Below, one piece after another: positions 1 through 7,428 of a DNA stretch of 14,936 bases (its first letter is position 1; the number at the start of each line of letters is the position of its first letter). Source of the stretch: Candidatus Gastranaerophilales bacterium (lineage in GTDB: Bacteria; Cyanobacteriota; Vampirovibrionia; Gastranaerophilales; JAQUYY01); the NCBI GenBank assembly GCA_028691575.1, contig JAQUYY010000016.1:1-14936 (forward strand). The letters run 5' to 3'. The position numbers and the translations under genes are program-made. The notes below the pieces were generated by a model. That model saw only the letters and a program-made list of their open reading frames with translations, was not told the DNA's origin and made no database searches.

Positions 1-827
1 CTGGTTGCTGTCAGAGCTTTTGCTCCGCCATATGAAGCACCGATAGCAGCTGTTACGGCAGCGATTTCGTCTTCACATTGAATAACGTTACCACCTACTT
101 TTGGCATTTCTCTTGCAAGCCATTCCATAATTTCTGTAGCCGGTGTGATAGGATATCCCGAATAAAATCTGCATCCTGCAACTATTGATGCAAATGCAAT
201 AGCTTCATTTCCGCTCATTATAAGTTTTTGACCGGATGTAGCCATTTGAATGCTTGTCAAATTATCGACTCTTTTTAATTGAGTTTGAACATAGTCAAAA
301 CCTGCTTCTAATGCTTTTATATTTGCTTCAATTATTTCTTGAGATTTTGCGGCATAGCGTCTTTTTATATCTTCTTTTAACTGATCAATCATATTTAATT
401 GAGATAAAAGTCCTGCTAAAAACCCTAGCGCTACCATATTTTTTGATTTAGGATCAGCTTTTTCTTTTGATATTGTTGAAAAGGGGATATAATATTTTAT
501 AATTTCAGAAAAATCATCAAATTCATTTTTTACCGTATCGCTATCTACAATTAAAATACCGCCTGTTTTTAGTTGATTAATATTTTGCTTAACAGATTCT
601 TCGTTAAAAGCTATTAAAATATCACTATAATCGGATGGAGTCAGTGTTTTTTTCTCACTCATTCTAAATTGAAACACACATTGACCTTCTCCCCTTATTT
701 CAGAAGGAAAAGAACGGTATGTAGTTACATAACGACCTGATCTTGCAGTTGAAAGAGAAAAAATATCTCCTGCGCTTATGACGCCTTGTCCTGCAGTTCC
801 TGTAATTCTTATTATTAATTCATTCAT
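1..827 (-). CDS. korA: 2-oxoacid:ferredoxin oxidoreductase, fused gamma-alpha subunit (3' end beyond left edge)
   Basis: Translating the complement from the ATG at 827 gives 275 residues open to the window edge. Residues 1-185 match the gamma domain of 2-oxoacid:acceptor oxidoreductases, starting with the Rossmann-like ITGTAGQGVISAG. From about residue 200 the alpha (pyrimidine/TPP-side) domain begins, with the hallmark SGYPITPATEIMEWLA at 223-238 and QCEDEIAA at 250-257. This gamma-alpha fusion order is usual for KorA/VorB-type enzymes, which oxidatively decarboxylate 2-oxoacids to acyl-CoA and reduce ferredoxin in the cytoplasm with a separate beta subunit. The beta subunit would be expected downstream, outside the window. 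AAAGGT about 7 bases before the ATG is a plausible ribosome site. The substrate (2-oxoglutarate or branched-chain 2-oxoacids) cannot be told from this part. Family certain; the korA symbol is likely but not proven. Confidence 0.9.
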   Translation of the reverse strand, partial: MNELIIRITGTAGQGVISAGDIFSLSTARSGRYVTTYRSFPSEIRGEGQCVFQFRMSEKKTLTPSDYSDILIAFNEESVKQNINQLKTGGILIVDSDTVKNEFDDFSEIIKYYIPFSTISKEKADPKSKNMVALGFLAGLLSQLNMIDQLKEDIKRRYAAKSQEIIEANIKALEAGFDYVQTQLKRVDNLTSIQMATSGQKLIMSGNEAIAFASIVAGCRFYSGYPITPATEIMEWLAREMPKVGGNVIQCEDEIAAVTAAIGASYGGAKALTAT

Positions 828-859
828 TTTTCAAACCTTTTAAATGCTCTTTTATTTAT

Positions 860-887
860 ATTATAGAAAAAATTTATTTAAAAACAA
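860..887 (-). promoter_or_regulatory. Candidate sigma70-type promoter for the oxidoreductase gene
   Basis: On the minus strand TTGTTT (887-882), a 16-base spacer and a perfect TATAAT (865-860) lie between the stop of the transglycosylase gene and the oxidoreductase start at 827. This suggests that the oxidoreductase is transcribed separately from the three genes upstream. The region is very AT-rich, so chance matches are possible. Confidence 0.5.
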
Positions 888-915
888 AGGTTTCATGAAT
901 TTTTGTTTTATGTTT

Positions 916-2922
916 TTATTTTTTCCCGTAAATTTCTTGATAATTCCAATAACTTCGGAAAACTTTTTTTATATAATTTTGGGTTTCGGAATACGGGATT
1001 TTTTCGATAAATTCATCAAAATCATCATATTTTATAGTATTCAGCCATTTTTGCACAGCTCCGGGACCACCGTTATAACTGCCGATTACACAAATCATAT
1101 TGTTATTGAAATATTGTTTTAGATGATTCAAATATGCTGTTCCTATTTTAATATTCATTTCGGGGTTAAATAAATCTTTTTTGTTAAATTGTTCAAATTT
1201 GTACCATCTTACAATATCGTTTGCAGTCATCGGCATAAGCTGCATTAAGCCTCTTGCATCAGATGCGCTTATTGCATAGGGATTAAAGTAGCTCTCTTCA
1301 CGAATTAGAGCGATGACAAGATTGGCATCAAGTTTGTTTTGAGAAGCATATGTATTTATTAAATCAGCATAATAAATTGGATAAACAAGCTGCCAGCCAG
1401 TATTTTCTTTATCCGGTCTTGGAAAAAGCTCTTCGACGGCATCTCTTGCCAGAACGCTAGAGCGAGAAGTTAACCCCTGTTTTAAGCTTACCCAGCTTTG
1501 GATAAATCCGTCATAATTTTGAAGGTCAGAAATCAAATCATAATCTTTTAATTCGAATAATTCAGCAATCAACTCACCTTTTTCTTTTTTTATTTTGTTG
1601 TAATCAAAAGGTTTTTCGGGAGAATATAATTTATCATTAATGACCGATTTTTTATCCGTATTCCATCCGGAATCTTTGCCGTTGTAAATATAATTCAATC
1701 TTCCGGAAGCTCTAAAAGCATAATAATCATCAGAATAGTTTTTTGCTAAATCTCTGTATAATTTAGCAGCTTGTGACTTTTTCCCCTGCTTTTCGTATAT
1801 TTTGCCAAGCCAGAAAAGCATTTTTGGTGTAGCTTTTGTATTTTCATGATCCTTTAAATGCTTTTTTGCAATTGATATAGCTGAATTATAGCGTTTATTT
1901 TCATATTCGTTCCAAAAAATATTCCACATTGATTCTGATGCAAAATTACTATCAGGGAATTTTTGAATAAGTTGTTTATAAAGCCCAATCGATAAATTTT
2001 TTGAAGCAGCTGTTTTTGCCTTATTGTATAAAATGAAATCTCTATGACCTTGCGCTATTTTATCTATTTTATCCCAGCTTGTATATTTTGAATCCGGGCT
2101 TAGCGAGACATAAGAAAGCATTGCGTCCCATATTTTCCATTTATCTTGAGTATTAGAATAATTTTTTATGTAATTATAAAAATTACTTAGAGCTGCTTGT
2201 TTTTGCCCCTGCATTTGATATATTTTGCCCCGATAATATTGACTGAATTTATAATTTGTCTGATTTATATATTTTTTTGCTTTTTCATATTCACCTGCAT
2301 TATAGTAGGCTATTGCAAAATTTAAATTGTCTAGCTCATTTAAATTTGCTTTTGCATTAATTAATTCGGATATGCAATTTAAGGAAAACCGACCGTTAGG
2401 ACTTTGCATCAGGTATTTTTTCCAGTAATCAACAGCTATGTTTATGGAAGTATTTTTATATATTTGTCCTAAATAATAATGACTTGCAATTGCATAATCT
2501 GTACTTGGATAATGTTTTATTGTTGCTACAAATTGATTTTGTGCCTGTTTGTAATTTTTCTTTCGCATATAAGCCTGACCAATTGCATAGCTTGCTTTTG
2601 GAGCAAAAATACTTTTGGGATATTTTGATATAAGTTTGTTGTGTTTTTCAATTGCGGTATTCTCATCACCAACATTTGCGGCACATTCTGCCAATCTTAG
2701 TAAAACTGCTTCATAAGCCGGATAGGAGGAAGAGATTTTTCTAAAAGTATAATATGCTTTTTTATACTCTTTATTTTGTTGATAATTTAAACCTTCTTCA
2801 TAATAAATGCGGTTATCAGATGTCGAAAAAACAGGAACTCTCAAACAATTCAGGTTCCATAAAACCCCAACAATTATTAGTGTTAAAAAAATTATTCCTG
2901 AAAGTATATTTAATTTGCGCAT
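916..2922 (-). CDS. slt: Soluble lytic murein transglycosylase, Slt70-like, with TPR superhelix
   Basis: This 668-residue protein should cleave the MurNAc-GlcNAc bond of peptidoglycan to give 1,6-anhydro products in the periplasm. Residues about 5-25 form a hydrophobic N-terminal signal or anchor. Residues about 38-440 are TPR-like helical repeats (for example YYEEGLNYQQNKEYKKAYY, and a second with IGQAYMRKKNYKQAQNQF). The C-terminal SLT domain (about 520-660) has all the family motifs: IREESYFNP with the probable catalytic Glu at E543, ARGLMQLMP, and YNGGPGAV. Length and domain order fit Slt70 (about 620-645 residues). AGAGGAAG sits just before the ATG, supporting this start. The upstream phosphoesterase gene stops 17 bases away, so the two are probably cotranscribed. 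What is unusual is the long TPR part, which may bind partners or wall fragments. Confidence 0.93.
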   Translation of the reverse strand: MRKLNILSGIIFLTLIIVGVLWNLNCLRVPVFSTSDNRIYYEEGLNYQQNKEYKKAYYTFRKISSSYPAYEAVLLRLAECAANVGDENTAIEKHNKLISKYPKSIFAPKASYAIGQAYMRKKNYKQAQNQFVATIKHYPSTDYAIASHYYLGQIYKNTSINIAVDYWKKYLMQSPNGRFSLNCISELINAKANLNELDNLNFAIAYYNAGEYEKAKKYINQTNYKFSQYYRGKIYQMQGQKQAALSNFYNYIKNYSNTQDKWKIWDAMLSYVSLSPDSKYTSWDKIDKIAQGHRDFILYNKAKTAASKNLSIGLYKQLIQKFPDSNFASESMWNIFWNEYENKRYNSAISIAKKHLKDHENTKATPKMLFWLGKIYEKQGKKSQAAKLYRDLAKNYSDDYYAFRASGRLNYIYNGKDSGWNTDKKSVINDKLYSPEKPFDYNKIKKEKGELIAELFELKDYDLISDLQNYDGFIQSWVSLKQGLTSRSSVLARDAVEELFPRPDKENTGWQLVYPIYYADLINTYASQNKLDANLVIALIREESYFNPYAISASDARGLMQLMPMTANDIVRWYKFEQFNKKDLFNPEMNIKIGTAYLNHLKQYFNNNMICVIGSYNGGPGAVQKWLNTIKYDDFDEFIEKIPYSETQNYIKKVFRSYWNYQEIYGKK

Positions 2923-2939
2923 TCTTCCTCTCTAATTTT

Positions 2940-4454
2940 TTAATTTTTGATGTAATTTATATTATCCTCTACTTTTACATTTATTGGCGAATATTTTTCA
3001 AAATATTCAATCACCAGGTTTTGCAATAAATCATCGGTAAGTTGAACATTTTTTGCTTTTTTAAATTCACAAAAATTATCTCCGCCATAAAAGATATAAT
3101 CGCTTAGAGCAATTTTGTAATATTTTTTTAAATCAATCGGCTCTCCTTTTATTTTTACATTAGAAATCCGATTTTTGTAATTTTTTGTTAAATCAATCGT
3201 GTAATCAATTCCGTTAGTTTGTAAAAACGAAGATCGAGGCTCCGGCAGGTATCTAACGCTTTTTTCAAGAGCTTTTAAAATATTTTCGCCGTTTACATCT
3301 GCAATTACGATTTTATTTTCAAACGGTAAAAGTGTCATTATATCTGCTCTTGATACATTTCCTTTCTCCATAATTTTATGAATACGGTATGAGCCGCTGT
3401 TCATTATTACTATATCAGCATTATATTTTGATTTTATGGCATCTGCAATCAGGTCAGAAATATCGGTAATACCTGTTCTTATTTGATTTAATCTTGCATC
3501 TGCATTGTTATTTAATTGTCCGATAATTTCATTTTCATATTTTTGAACTTCAGCTTGATATGGTTCTAATTCTTTGGCTGTTTCAGAATTTTCAGGTATT
3601 GCAGAATTAATCGGAATTAGGGAATAATAAAAATCTGCTACTTTATCATTTTCTTCTTTTAAATCAATTCTCCCGACATTCAAGCCAAATTCTCCTGCCT
3701 GAGTGATTATTACATTATTTTCAATTATCGGGGTTGTTAATTTTGTATGAGTATGGCCGCCAATAATTACATCAATAGCATCATTTTTTCTTGCTATTGC
3801 TAAATCTCCCGATATTCCGCAGTGAGATAATACAATAATTAAATTCGTTTTGTCGTCAATTTCTTCTGTAATTTCTTTAATAATTTTGGCAGAATTTGAA
3901 ATTTCTATCCTTTGCAAATTATTGGTAATACTTTCTAATTCATTTGTTATTACACCGATTATACCGATTTTAAAACCATTATAGTCTTTAATTGCATATT
4001 TTTTGACTCTTGAATTTAAGTACGGGTTATCTTTAAACTCTATATTTGCACATAAAATCTCAATATCAGAAGTTTTTAAAAGATTTTCCAAATGCTCTAT
4101 TCCTTTATCAAATTCATGATTTCCAAGAGCAATAAATTCATAGCCTATTTTTTCCATTATTTTAATATCAGGAACTCCGCCGTATAATTTATAAAAAATT
4201 GTCCCTTGTCCAAAATCTCCGGCATCTAAGATAAGCAGATTTTGAGTTGTGTTCTTGATTTTTTCAAAAAGATAAGCTCTTCTTGCAATTCCTCCGACAT
4301 CTTTTTGATTTTTAGAATAATCAATCGGCATTAAACGGCCATGAGTATCGTTTGTATGCAAAATCGTTAAATAATTTGCATCTGCAAAAGCAAGGCTTGT
4401 TTGGAAAAAGCAAATTATCAGAGCAAATATAAAATTAAATATTTTTTTGTTCAT
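2940..4454 (-). CDS. Secreted metallophosphatase, UshA-type 5'-nucleotidase family
   Basis: This 504-residue protein begins with a classical signal peptide (residues 1-25, LAFADA as likely cleavage region), so it should act in the periplasm or at the surface. The N-terminal calcineurin-like two-metal domain shows ILHTNDTHG (D36, H38), LILDAGD (D77, D80), LGNHEFD (N112, H113), VLSHCG (H211) and GGHTHT (H234, H236), which together supply the expected metal ligands. The C-terminal substrate-binding domain carries MNSGSYR, LLPFEN and FLQTNG, the latter matching the base-stacking loop region of UshA/CD73 relatives. The length is close to UshA (550). The likely reaction is removal of phosphate from nucleotides or nucleotide sugars so the nucleoside can be imported. 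AGGAAAG precedes the ATG. It is 17 bases upstream of the transglycosylase gene. Exact substrate unknown. Confidence 0.92.
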   Translation of the reverse strand: MNKKIFNFIFALIICFFQTSLAFADANYLTILHTNDTHGRLMPIDYSKNQKDVGGIARRAYLFEKIKNTTQNLLILDAGDFGQGTIFYKLYGGVPDIKIMEKIGYEFIALGNHEFDKGIEHLENLLKTSDIEILCANIEFKDNPYLNSRVKKYAIKDYNGFKIGIIGVITNELESITNNLQRIEISNSAKIIKEITEEIDDKTNLIIVLSHCGISGDLAIARKNDAIDVIIGGHTHTKLTTPIIENNVIITQAGEFGLNVGRIDLKEENDKVADFYYSLIPINSAIPENSETAKELEPYQAEVQKYENEIIGQLNNNADARLNQIRTGITDISDLIADAIKSKYNADIVIMNSGSYRIHKIMEKGNVSRADIMTLLPFENKIVIADVNGENILKALEKSVRYLPEPRSSFLQTNGIDYTIDLTKNYKNRISNVKIKGEPIDLKKYYKIALSDYIFYGGDNFCEFKKAKNVQLTDDLLQNLVIEYFEKYSPINVKVEDNINYIKN

Positions 4455-4480
4455 AAAACTTTCCTATATTAATAATCAAA

Positions 4481-4509
4481 AGTATACAATAAGACTTAAA
4501 ATTATGAAA
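4481..4509 (-). promoter_or_regulatory. Candidate promoter for nucleotidase-transglycosylase unit
   Basis: On the minus strand TTTCAT (4509-4504), 17 bases, then TATACT (4486-4481) stand 27 bases before the nucleotidase ATG. The -10 is good and the -35 is weak. It would let the two envelope genes be expressed independently of the PHP gene 74 bases upstream. Confidence 0.4.
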
Positions 4510-4528
4510 ATATATAAATTTTAATATG

Positions 4529-5173
4529 TTACCAGGATAAATCTGTATCATGACAATCTGTACCGCCTGTAATATACAAATTCAGGTCATTCGCTATTTT
4601 TTGAACAGCATTTACGGTGTGAAATTTAATAATTCCGCGATGTCTTTTATACGGATAATAAACCTCAATTCCTTCTAAGCCTTCTTTTGCAAGAATTTTG
4701 ACAAGATGCTTGAGATTTATTGCCCAACAGCATGCAGGATGTGCCAAAACTGCAATTCCACCGGCATTTTTGATAGTTTTTATTACATCTTTTGCTTTTC
4801 GATTGTTAAAAAATCTTACGATATCAAGAGAAGTTCCGTTAAGATTTTTTGCGCATAAATTCTGCAATTCTTGATTGTGTAAATCTATTCCATATCCAAT
4901 TATATGAAGTAAAACTCCGGCATGCCAGCAATCAAATTCAATACCGGAAATAATATCAACCCCATTTGTGTTCAATAAATCTATATGATTATATGCTTCA
5001 ATCGTGTTGTGGTCGGTTATGGAAATTGTTCTAAAACCAATACTTTTAGCCCTATCGATTGCTTCCTGAGGAGACAAAATTCCATCAGAGAATTTTGTAT
5101 GTATATGCAGATTGTTTTCTTTAATAAAATCTGCTTTTTTTAAATTTTTTAGATACTTAAATTTGTTATGCAT
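4529..5173 (-). CDS. PHP-domain metal-dependent phosphoesterase
   Basis: This 214-residue cytoplasmic protein (no signal peptide) has the full set of PHP motifs: LHIHTKFSDG (H23, H25, D30), ITDHNT (D54, H55), GIEFD (E79), H90, VLAHPA (H145) and GGTDCHD (D206, H208). The family includes the RNase AM/YciV-type 3',5'-nucleotide phosphatases and histidinol-phosphate phosphatase-like enzymes. It is shorter than the usual 270-290 residues: it ends only six residues after the last metal motif, and the helical insertion between E79 and H145 is small. Either it is a compact natural form or the C-terminus has been trimmed. No clear Shine-Dalgarno precedes the ATG; the leader is pure AT-rich DNA shared with the divergent gene at 5234. 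Substrate unknown, but a phosphorylated nucleotide or oligonucleotide is the best guess given the nucleotidase next to it. Confidence 0.85.
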   Translation of the reverse strand: MHNKFKYLKNLKKADFIKENNLHIHTKFSDGILSPQEAIDRAKSIGFRTISITDHNTIEAYNHIDLLNTNGVDIISGIEFDCWHAGVLLHIIGYGIDLHNQELQNLCAKNLNGTSLDIVRFFNNRKAKDVIKTIKNAGGIAVLAHPACCWAINLKHLVKILAKEGLEGIEVYYPYKRHRGIIKFHTVNAVQKIANDLNLYITGGTDCHDTDLSW

Positions 5174-5221
5174 AGTAAAATAATAAATGAAACATAATAA
5201 AATTTAACTTTTAAAATTTAC

Positions 5222-5236
5222 GGAGATTTGAAAATG
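5222..5236 (+). promoter_or_regulatory. Ribosome binding site that decides the ATG start at 5234
   Basis: GGAG at 5222-5225 lies eight bases before ATG 5234 but only two before the in-frame TTG at 5228. The spacing favours the ATG. Confidence 0.75.
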
Positions 5237-6229
5237 GCTAAAGATGAAAAAAAATTGATGAATATTTTTGAAATTATTTTCAAGGGAAGTTGGATTTATG
5301 TCAAAAATTTTATGACATTTTTCAATACAATGTTATTTCCGCTTTTTGGTCAATTATTGGGAATTTTGATGATTCTTGTTCCTTCATTTATTTTTTCGCA
5401 AAATATGCCCCGACTTTTATATCAATACCCATATTTAAATAATATATTTTTGGTTTTTTCTTGTTTATTATTGCTTACATTGCCGGGATTTTTTATTTTC
5501 ACAAAAGCTTTTTGGGAATATCTGGTAAGAATGATATCATTAAACACTATAGCTTCTGACCTTATCAAATCAGGTAAAGCCGGAGACATTCAAGTTCATA
5601 ATCAAAAAGTATCAGCAAGAACAAGACAATATATAATTCTTTTAGCTATTTTGGCGTTAATTTGGGTTGTGGGTTTATTATTGCCATATATTGTTGTGCC
5701 TCTAAACATTGATTATCTTTATAAACAAATTTTCTTTTGGGGTGGTGAGGCTTTAATGATAATATTTTTAACCATATTATCCGTTTATTTAAGCTTAACT
5801 TATCAGGTATTTGCATTTGAAACTATTTCACCTCAAGCAACTTTAAAAAGGAGCATTGAGCTTGTTGAAGGTAATTTTTTCAGAACAGTTATTCTTGCCG
5901 TAATCATTTTTGCATTAACAAGCGCAATTATTCCATCATTTATTCAATCTGCTTTTGCGAATACAAGTTTATTTGAGACTGTAATGAGACCCTGCGAACT
6001 TTACACCTCAACATTGATTAGCGATCCATACATGTTTGTCAGCTTTTTTCATATTGAAAAATACATGGATATGCAAGGCGGTTCAGTTATTTTTGAATTG
6101 TCTAAAATTCTTTTATTCGCTATTATAGGCTTTATTACGACAGGATTGTTGCTTCCATTCGGAAGTGCTTGCTATACGCTTTTATATCAAGATATTCAAA
6201 ATCGAAAAGGAAAATCATCTGCTAAATAA
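5234..6229 (+). CDS. Six-helix integral membrane protein, YciC/DUF975-like
   Basis: A 331-residue membrane protein of unknown function. Hydrophobic segments lie at about residues 33-55, 70-91, 132-155, 168-192, 216-240 and 288-315, with a short hydrophilic loop at 108-132 and a basic C-terminal tail. Between helices 4 and 5 is SPQATLKRSIELVEGNFF, which resembles the S/P-x-x-A-L-x-R-S-x-x-L-x-x-G-N-x-x-R signature recurring in YciC/DUF975 and glycerophosphodiesterase membrane-domain proteins. The loop at about 245-285 is longer than I would expect for that family. Its stop codon overlaps the next gene's ATG by one base (TAATG), so translation is probably coupled. It diverges from the PHP gene across a 60-base spacer that must hold both promoters. 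Confidence 0.8.
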   Translation: MAKDEKKLMNIFEIIFKGSWIYVKNFMTFFNTMLFPLFGQLLGILMILVPSFIFSQNMPRLLYQYPYLNNIFLVFSCLLLLTLPGFFIFTKAFWEYLVRMISLNTIASDLIKSGKAGDIQVHNQKVSARTRQYIILLAILALIWVVGLLLPYIVVPLNIDYLYKQIFFWGGEALMIIFLTILSVYLSLTYQVFAFETISPQATLKRSIELVEGNFFRTVILAVIIFALTSAIIPSFIQSAFANTSLFETVMRPCELYTSTLISDPYMFVSFFHIEKYMDMQGGSVIFELSKILLFAIIGFITTGLLLPFGSACYTLLYQDIQNRKGKSSAK

Positions 6230-6465
6230 TGTTTAAATGTAAAAATTGCAAATCAGTTGATAAATTTGAATTAATGCTTAGCCCTGATTATCAGGGTAAG
6301 GGTAATTTTTCGCAGAAAATTAATGATAGAGACGAAATTATTATGAATGTTGACGGATATGAATTTGTGCCGGATCTGGATTTTATGAATAACCATGCCG
6401 TTTGTCGATATTGCGGAAGTATAGGCAAATGGGAATGTTTTTACCCTAAATTTCATAAAAAATAA
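6229..6465 (+). CDS. Small double-CxxC protein, probable zinc ribbon
   Basis: This 78-residue protein starts at the ATG overlapping the stop codon of the membrane-protein gene. It has CKNC (C4, C7) at the N-terminus and CRYC (C59, C62) near the C-terminus, a pattern that folds as a zinc ribbon in many small proteins; C70 is an additional cysteine. The middle section is acidic and contains MNVDGYEFVPDLDF. There is no signal peptide or membrane segment. I recognise no specific family. The coupling implies it is made together with the membrane protein, perhaps as a cytoplasmic partner. Confidence 0.72.
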   Translation: MFKCKNCKSVDKFELMLSPDYQGKGNFSQKINDRDEIIMNVDGYEFVPDLDFMNNHAVCRYCGSIGKWECFYPKFHKK

Positions 6466-6578
6466 TAATTTTAACTATTTTAAATCTTTAAATTAATATT
6501 TCCTTACATTTTACGCAATTATCAAACGTGTTTTGTTTTTTTAATTTTAACAAAAATCGTTAATTAAAAAGGTTAAAT

Positions 6579-7391
6579 ATGTTAAATTCAGAAAGTATAG
6601 GGTTTAGAAACAGTTATTCTGTTCACCCGTATAATAAAAGTTTAAAAGCTTTAAACAAGCATAAAAACTATCGGCCAATACAAAGAAGTAATGAGATTTC
6701 TTTTAACGGTAATATTAATTTTATTTTAATTAATAAAGGGGTACAGGCAGTTGGTAAAAACCAAGAGTTAAAACACATATCAAATGTTCTTAAAACTCTT
6801 GGAGTCAAGGAATTAGAAATTGGTGATAATTTAGATTTGGCAAAATTGCTTAAAAGTGCTATGCTTCAAGTAAAAAAATCGAGATTCGATGTTCCTACAA
6901 GAATAAAATGCGAATCTGCGTTTTTTGAGGAAAATAAAGCTGTTCAGGCAAATCTTCGAAAAATGATGTCTAAACAAGGAACAATGGGCGTTGGTGAATG
7001 GAGTATCCCGGGAGTAGTTAAATGGAATGGATTAAATGAACCTGTTTTATACTTTAATACAAAAAATAACTGGAATTTGGGTAATGGAGTTTTATCAAAA
7101 AATCAAGATTCAAGACATGCAATATTTCATGAAACAGGTCATTGGCTTCATATGATGAAATATAAGAATAATCCGCAAATGTTTAAATATTTAGAAAATA
7201 TTGAATTGGATTCATATCAAAAAGGTATTGTAAATGATACGATTGGAACATATGCTTCAGAAAATCCTGTGCCAGAAACTATAGCAGAAATATTTGCAAG
7301 ACTTATGAGCAAAGAATCATATTCAAATCTGCATCCTGAAATATTTAATATTTATACTAAATATAACGGACCTATGCCAAAGAAAATATAA
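6579..7391 (+). CDS. HExxH zinc metallopeptidase-like protein, lethal-factor (M34/ATLF)-like active site
   Basis: A 270-residue protein with no signal peptide. Residues 1-60 are low-complexity and Asn/Lys-rich and include ISFNGN. The C-terminal half has the zincin motif HETGH (H184, E185, H188) inside a helix, followed by TYASENPVPETIAEIFARL, where E233 and E237 are candidates for the third ligand. E233 lies 45 residues after H188. In anthrax lethal factor the ligands are H686, H690 and E735, also 45 apart, with Y728 38 residues after H690; here Y225 lies 37 after H188. Thus the sequence shows all expected catalytic residues. Family membership is inferred from motif spacing; a phage MuF-associated or other toxin-type zincin is an alternative. 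AAAAAGG six bases before the ATG supports the start. It converges with the three-module gene, with 37 bases between stops. Substrate unknown. Confidence 0.78.
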   Translation: MLNSESIGFRNSYSVHPYNKSLKALNKHKNYRPIQRSNEISFNGNINFILINKGVQAVGKNQELKHISNVLKTLGVKELEIGDNLDLAKLLKSAMLQVKKSRFDVPTRIKCESAFFEENKAVQANLRKMMSKQGTMGVGEWSIPGVVKWNGLNEPVLYFNTKNNWNLGNGVLSKNQDSRHAIFHETGHWLHMMKYKNNPQMFKYLENIELDSYQKGIVNDTIGTYASENPVPETIAEIFARLMSKESYSNLHPEIFNIYTKYNGPMPKKI

Positions 7392-7428
7392 TTCTTTATT
7401 TTTTGTCTATTGTTTTAGTGATTAAATT

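Noticed and set aside
844..1122. Plus-strand open frame of 92 codons
   Set aside because: It is antisense to the SLT catalytic domain and the promoter region of the oxidoreductase; composition-driven, with no ribosome site or recognisable motif.
2754..3029. Plus-strand open frame of 91 codons across the nucleotidase-transglycosylase junction
   Set aside because: It is antisense to two well-supported genes.
5228..5233. TTG start for the membrane protein
   Set aside because: It lies only two bases after the GGAG; the ATG at 5234 has normal spacing.
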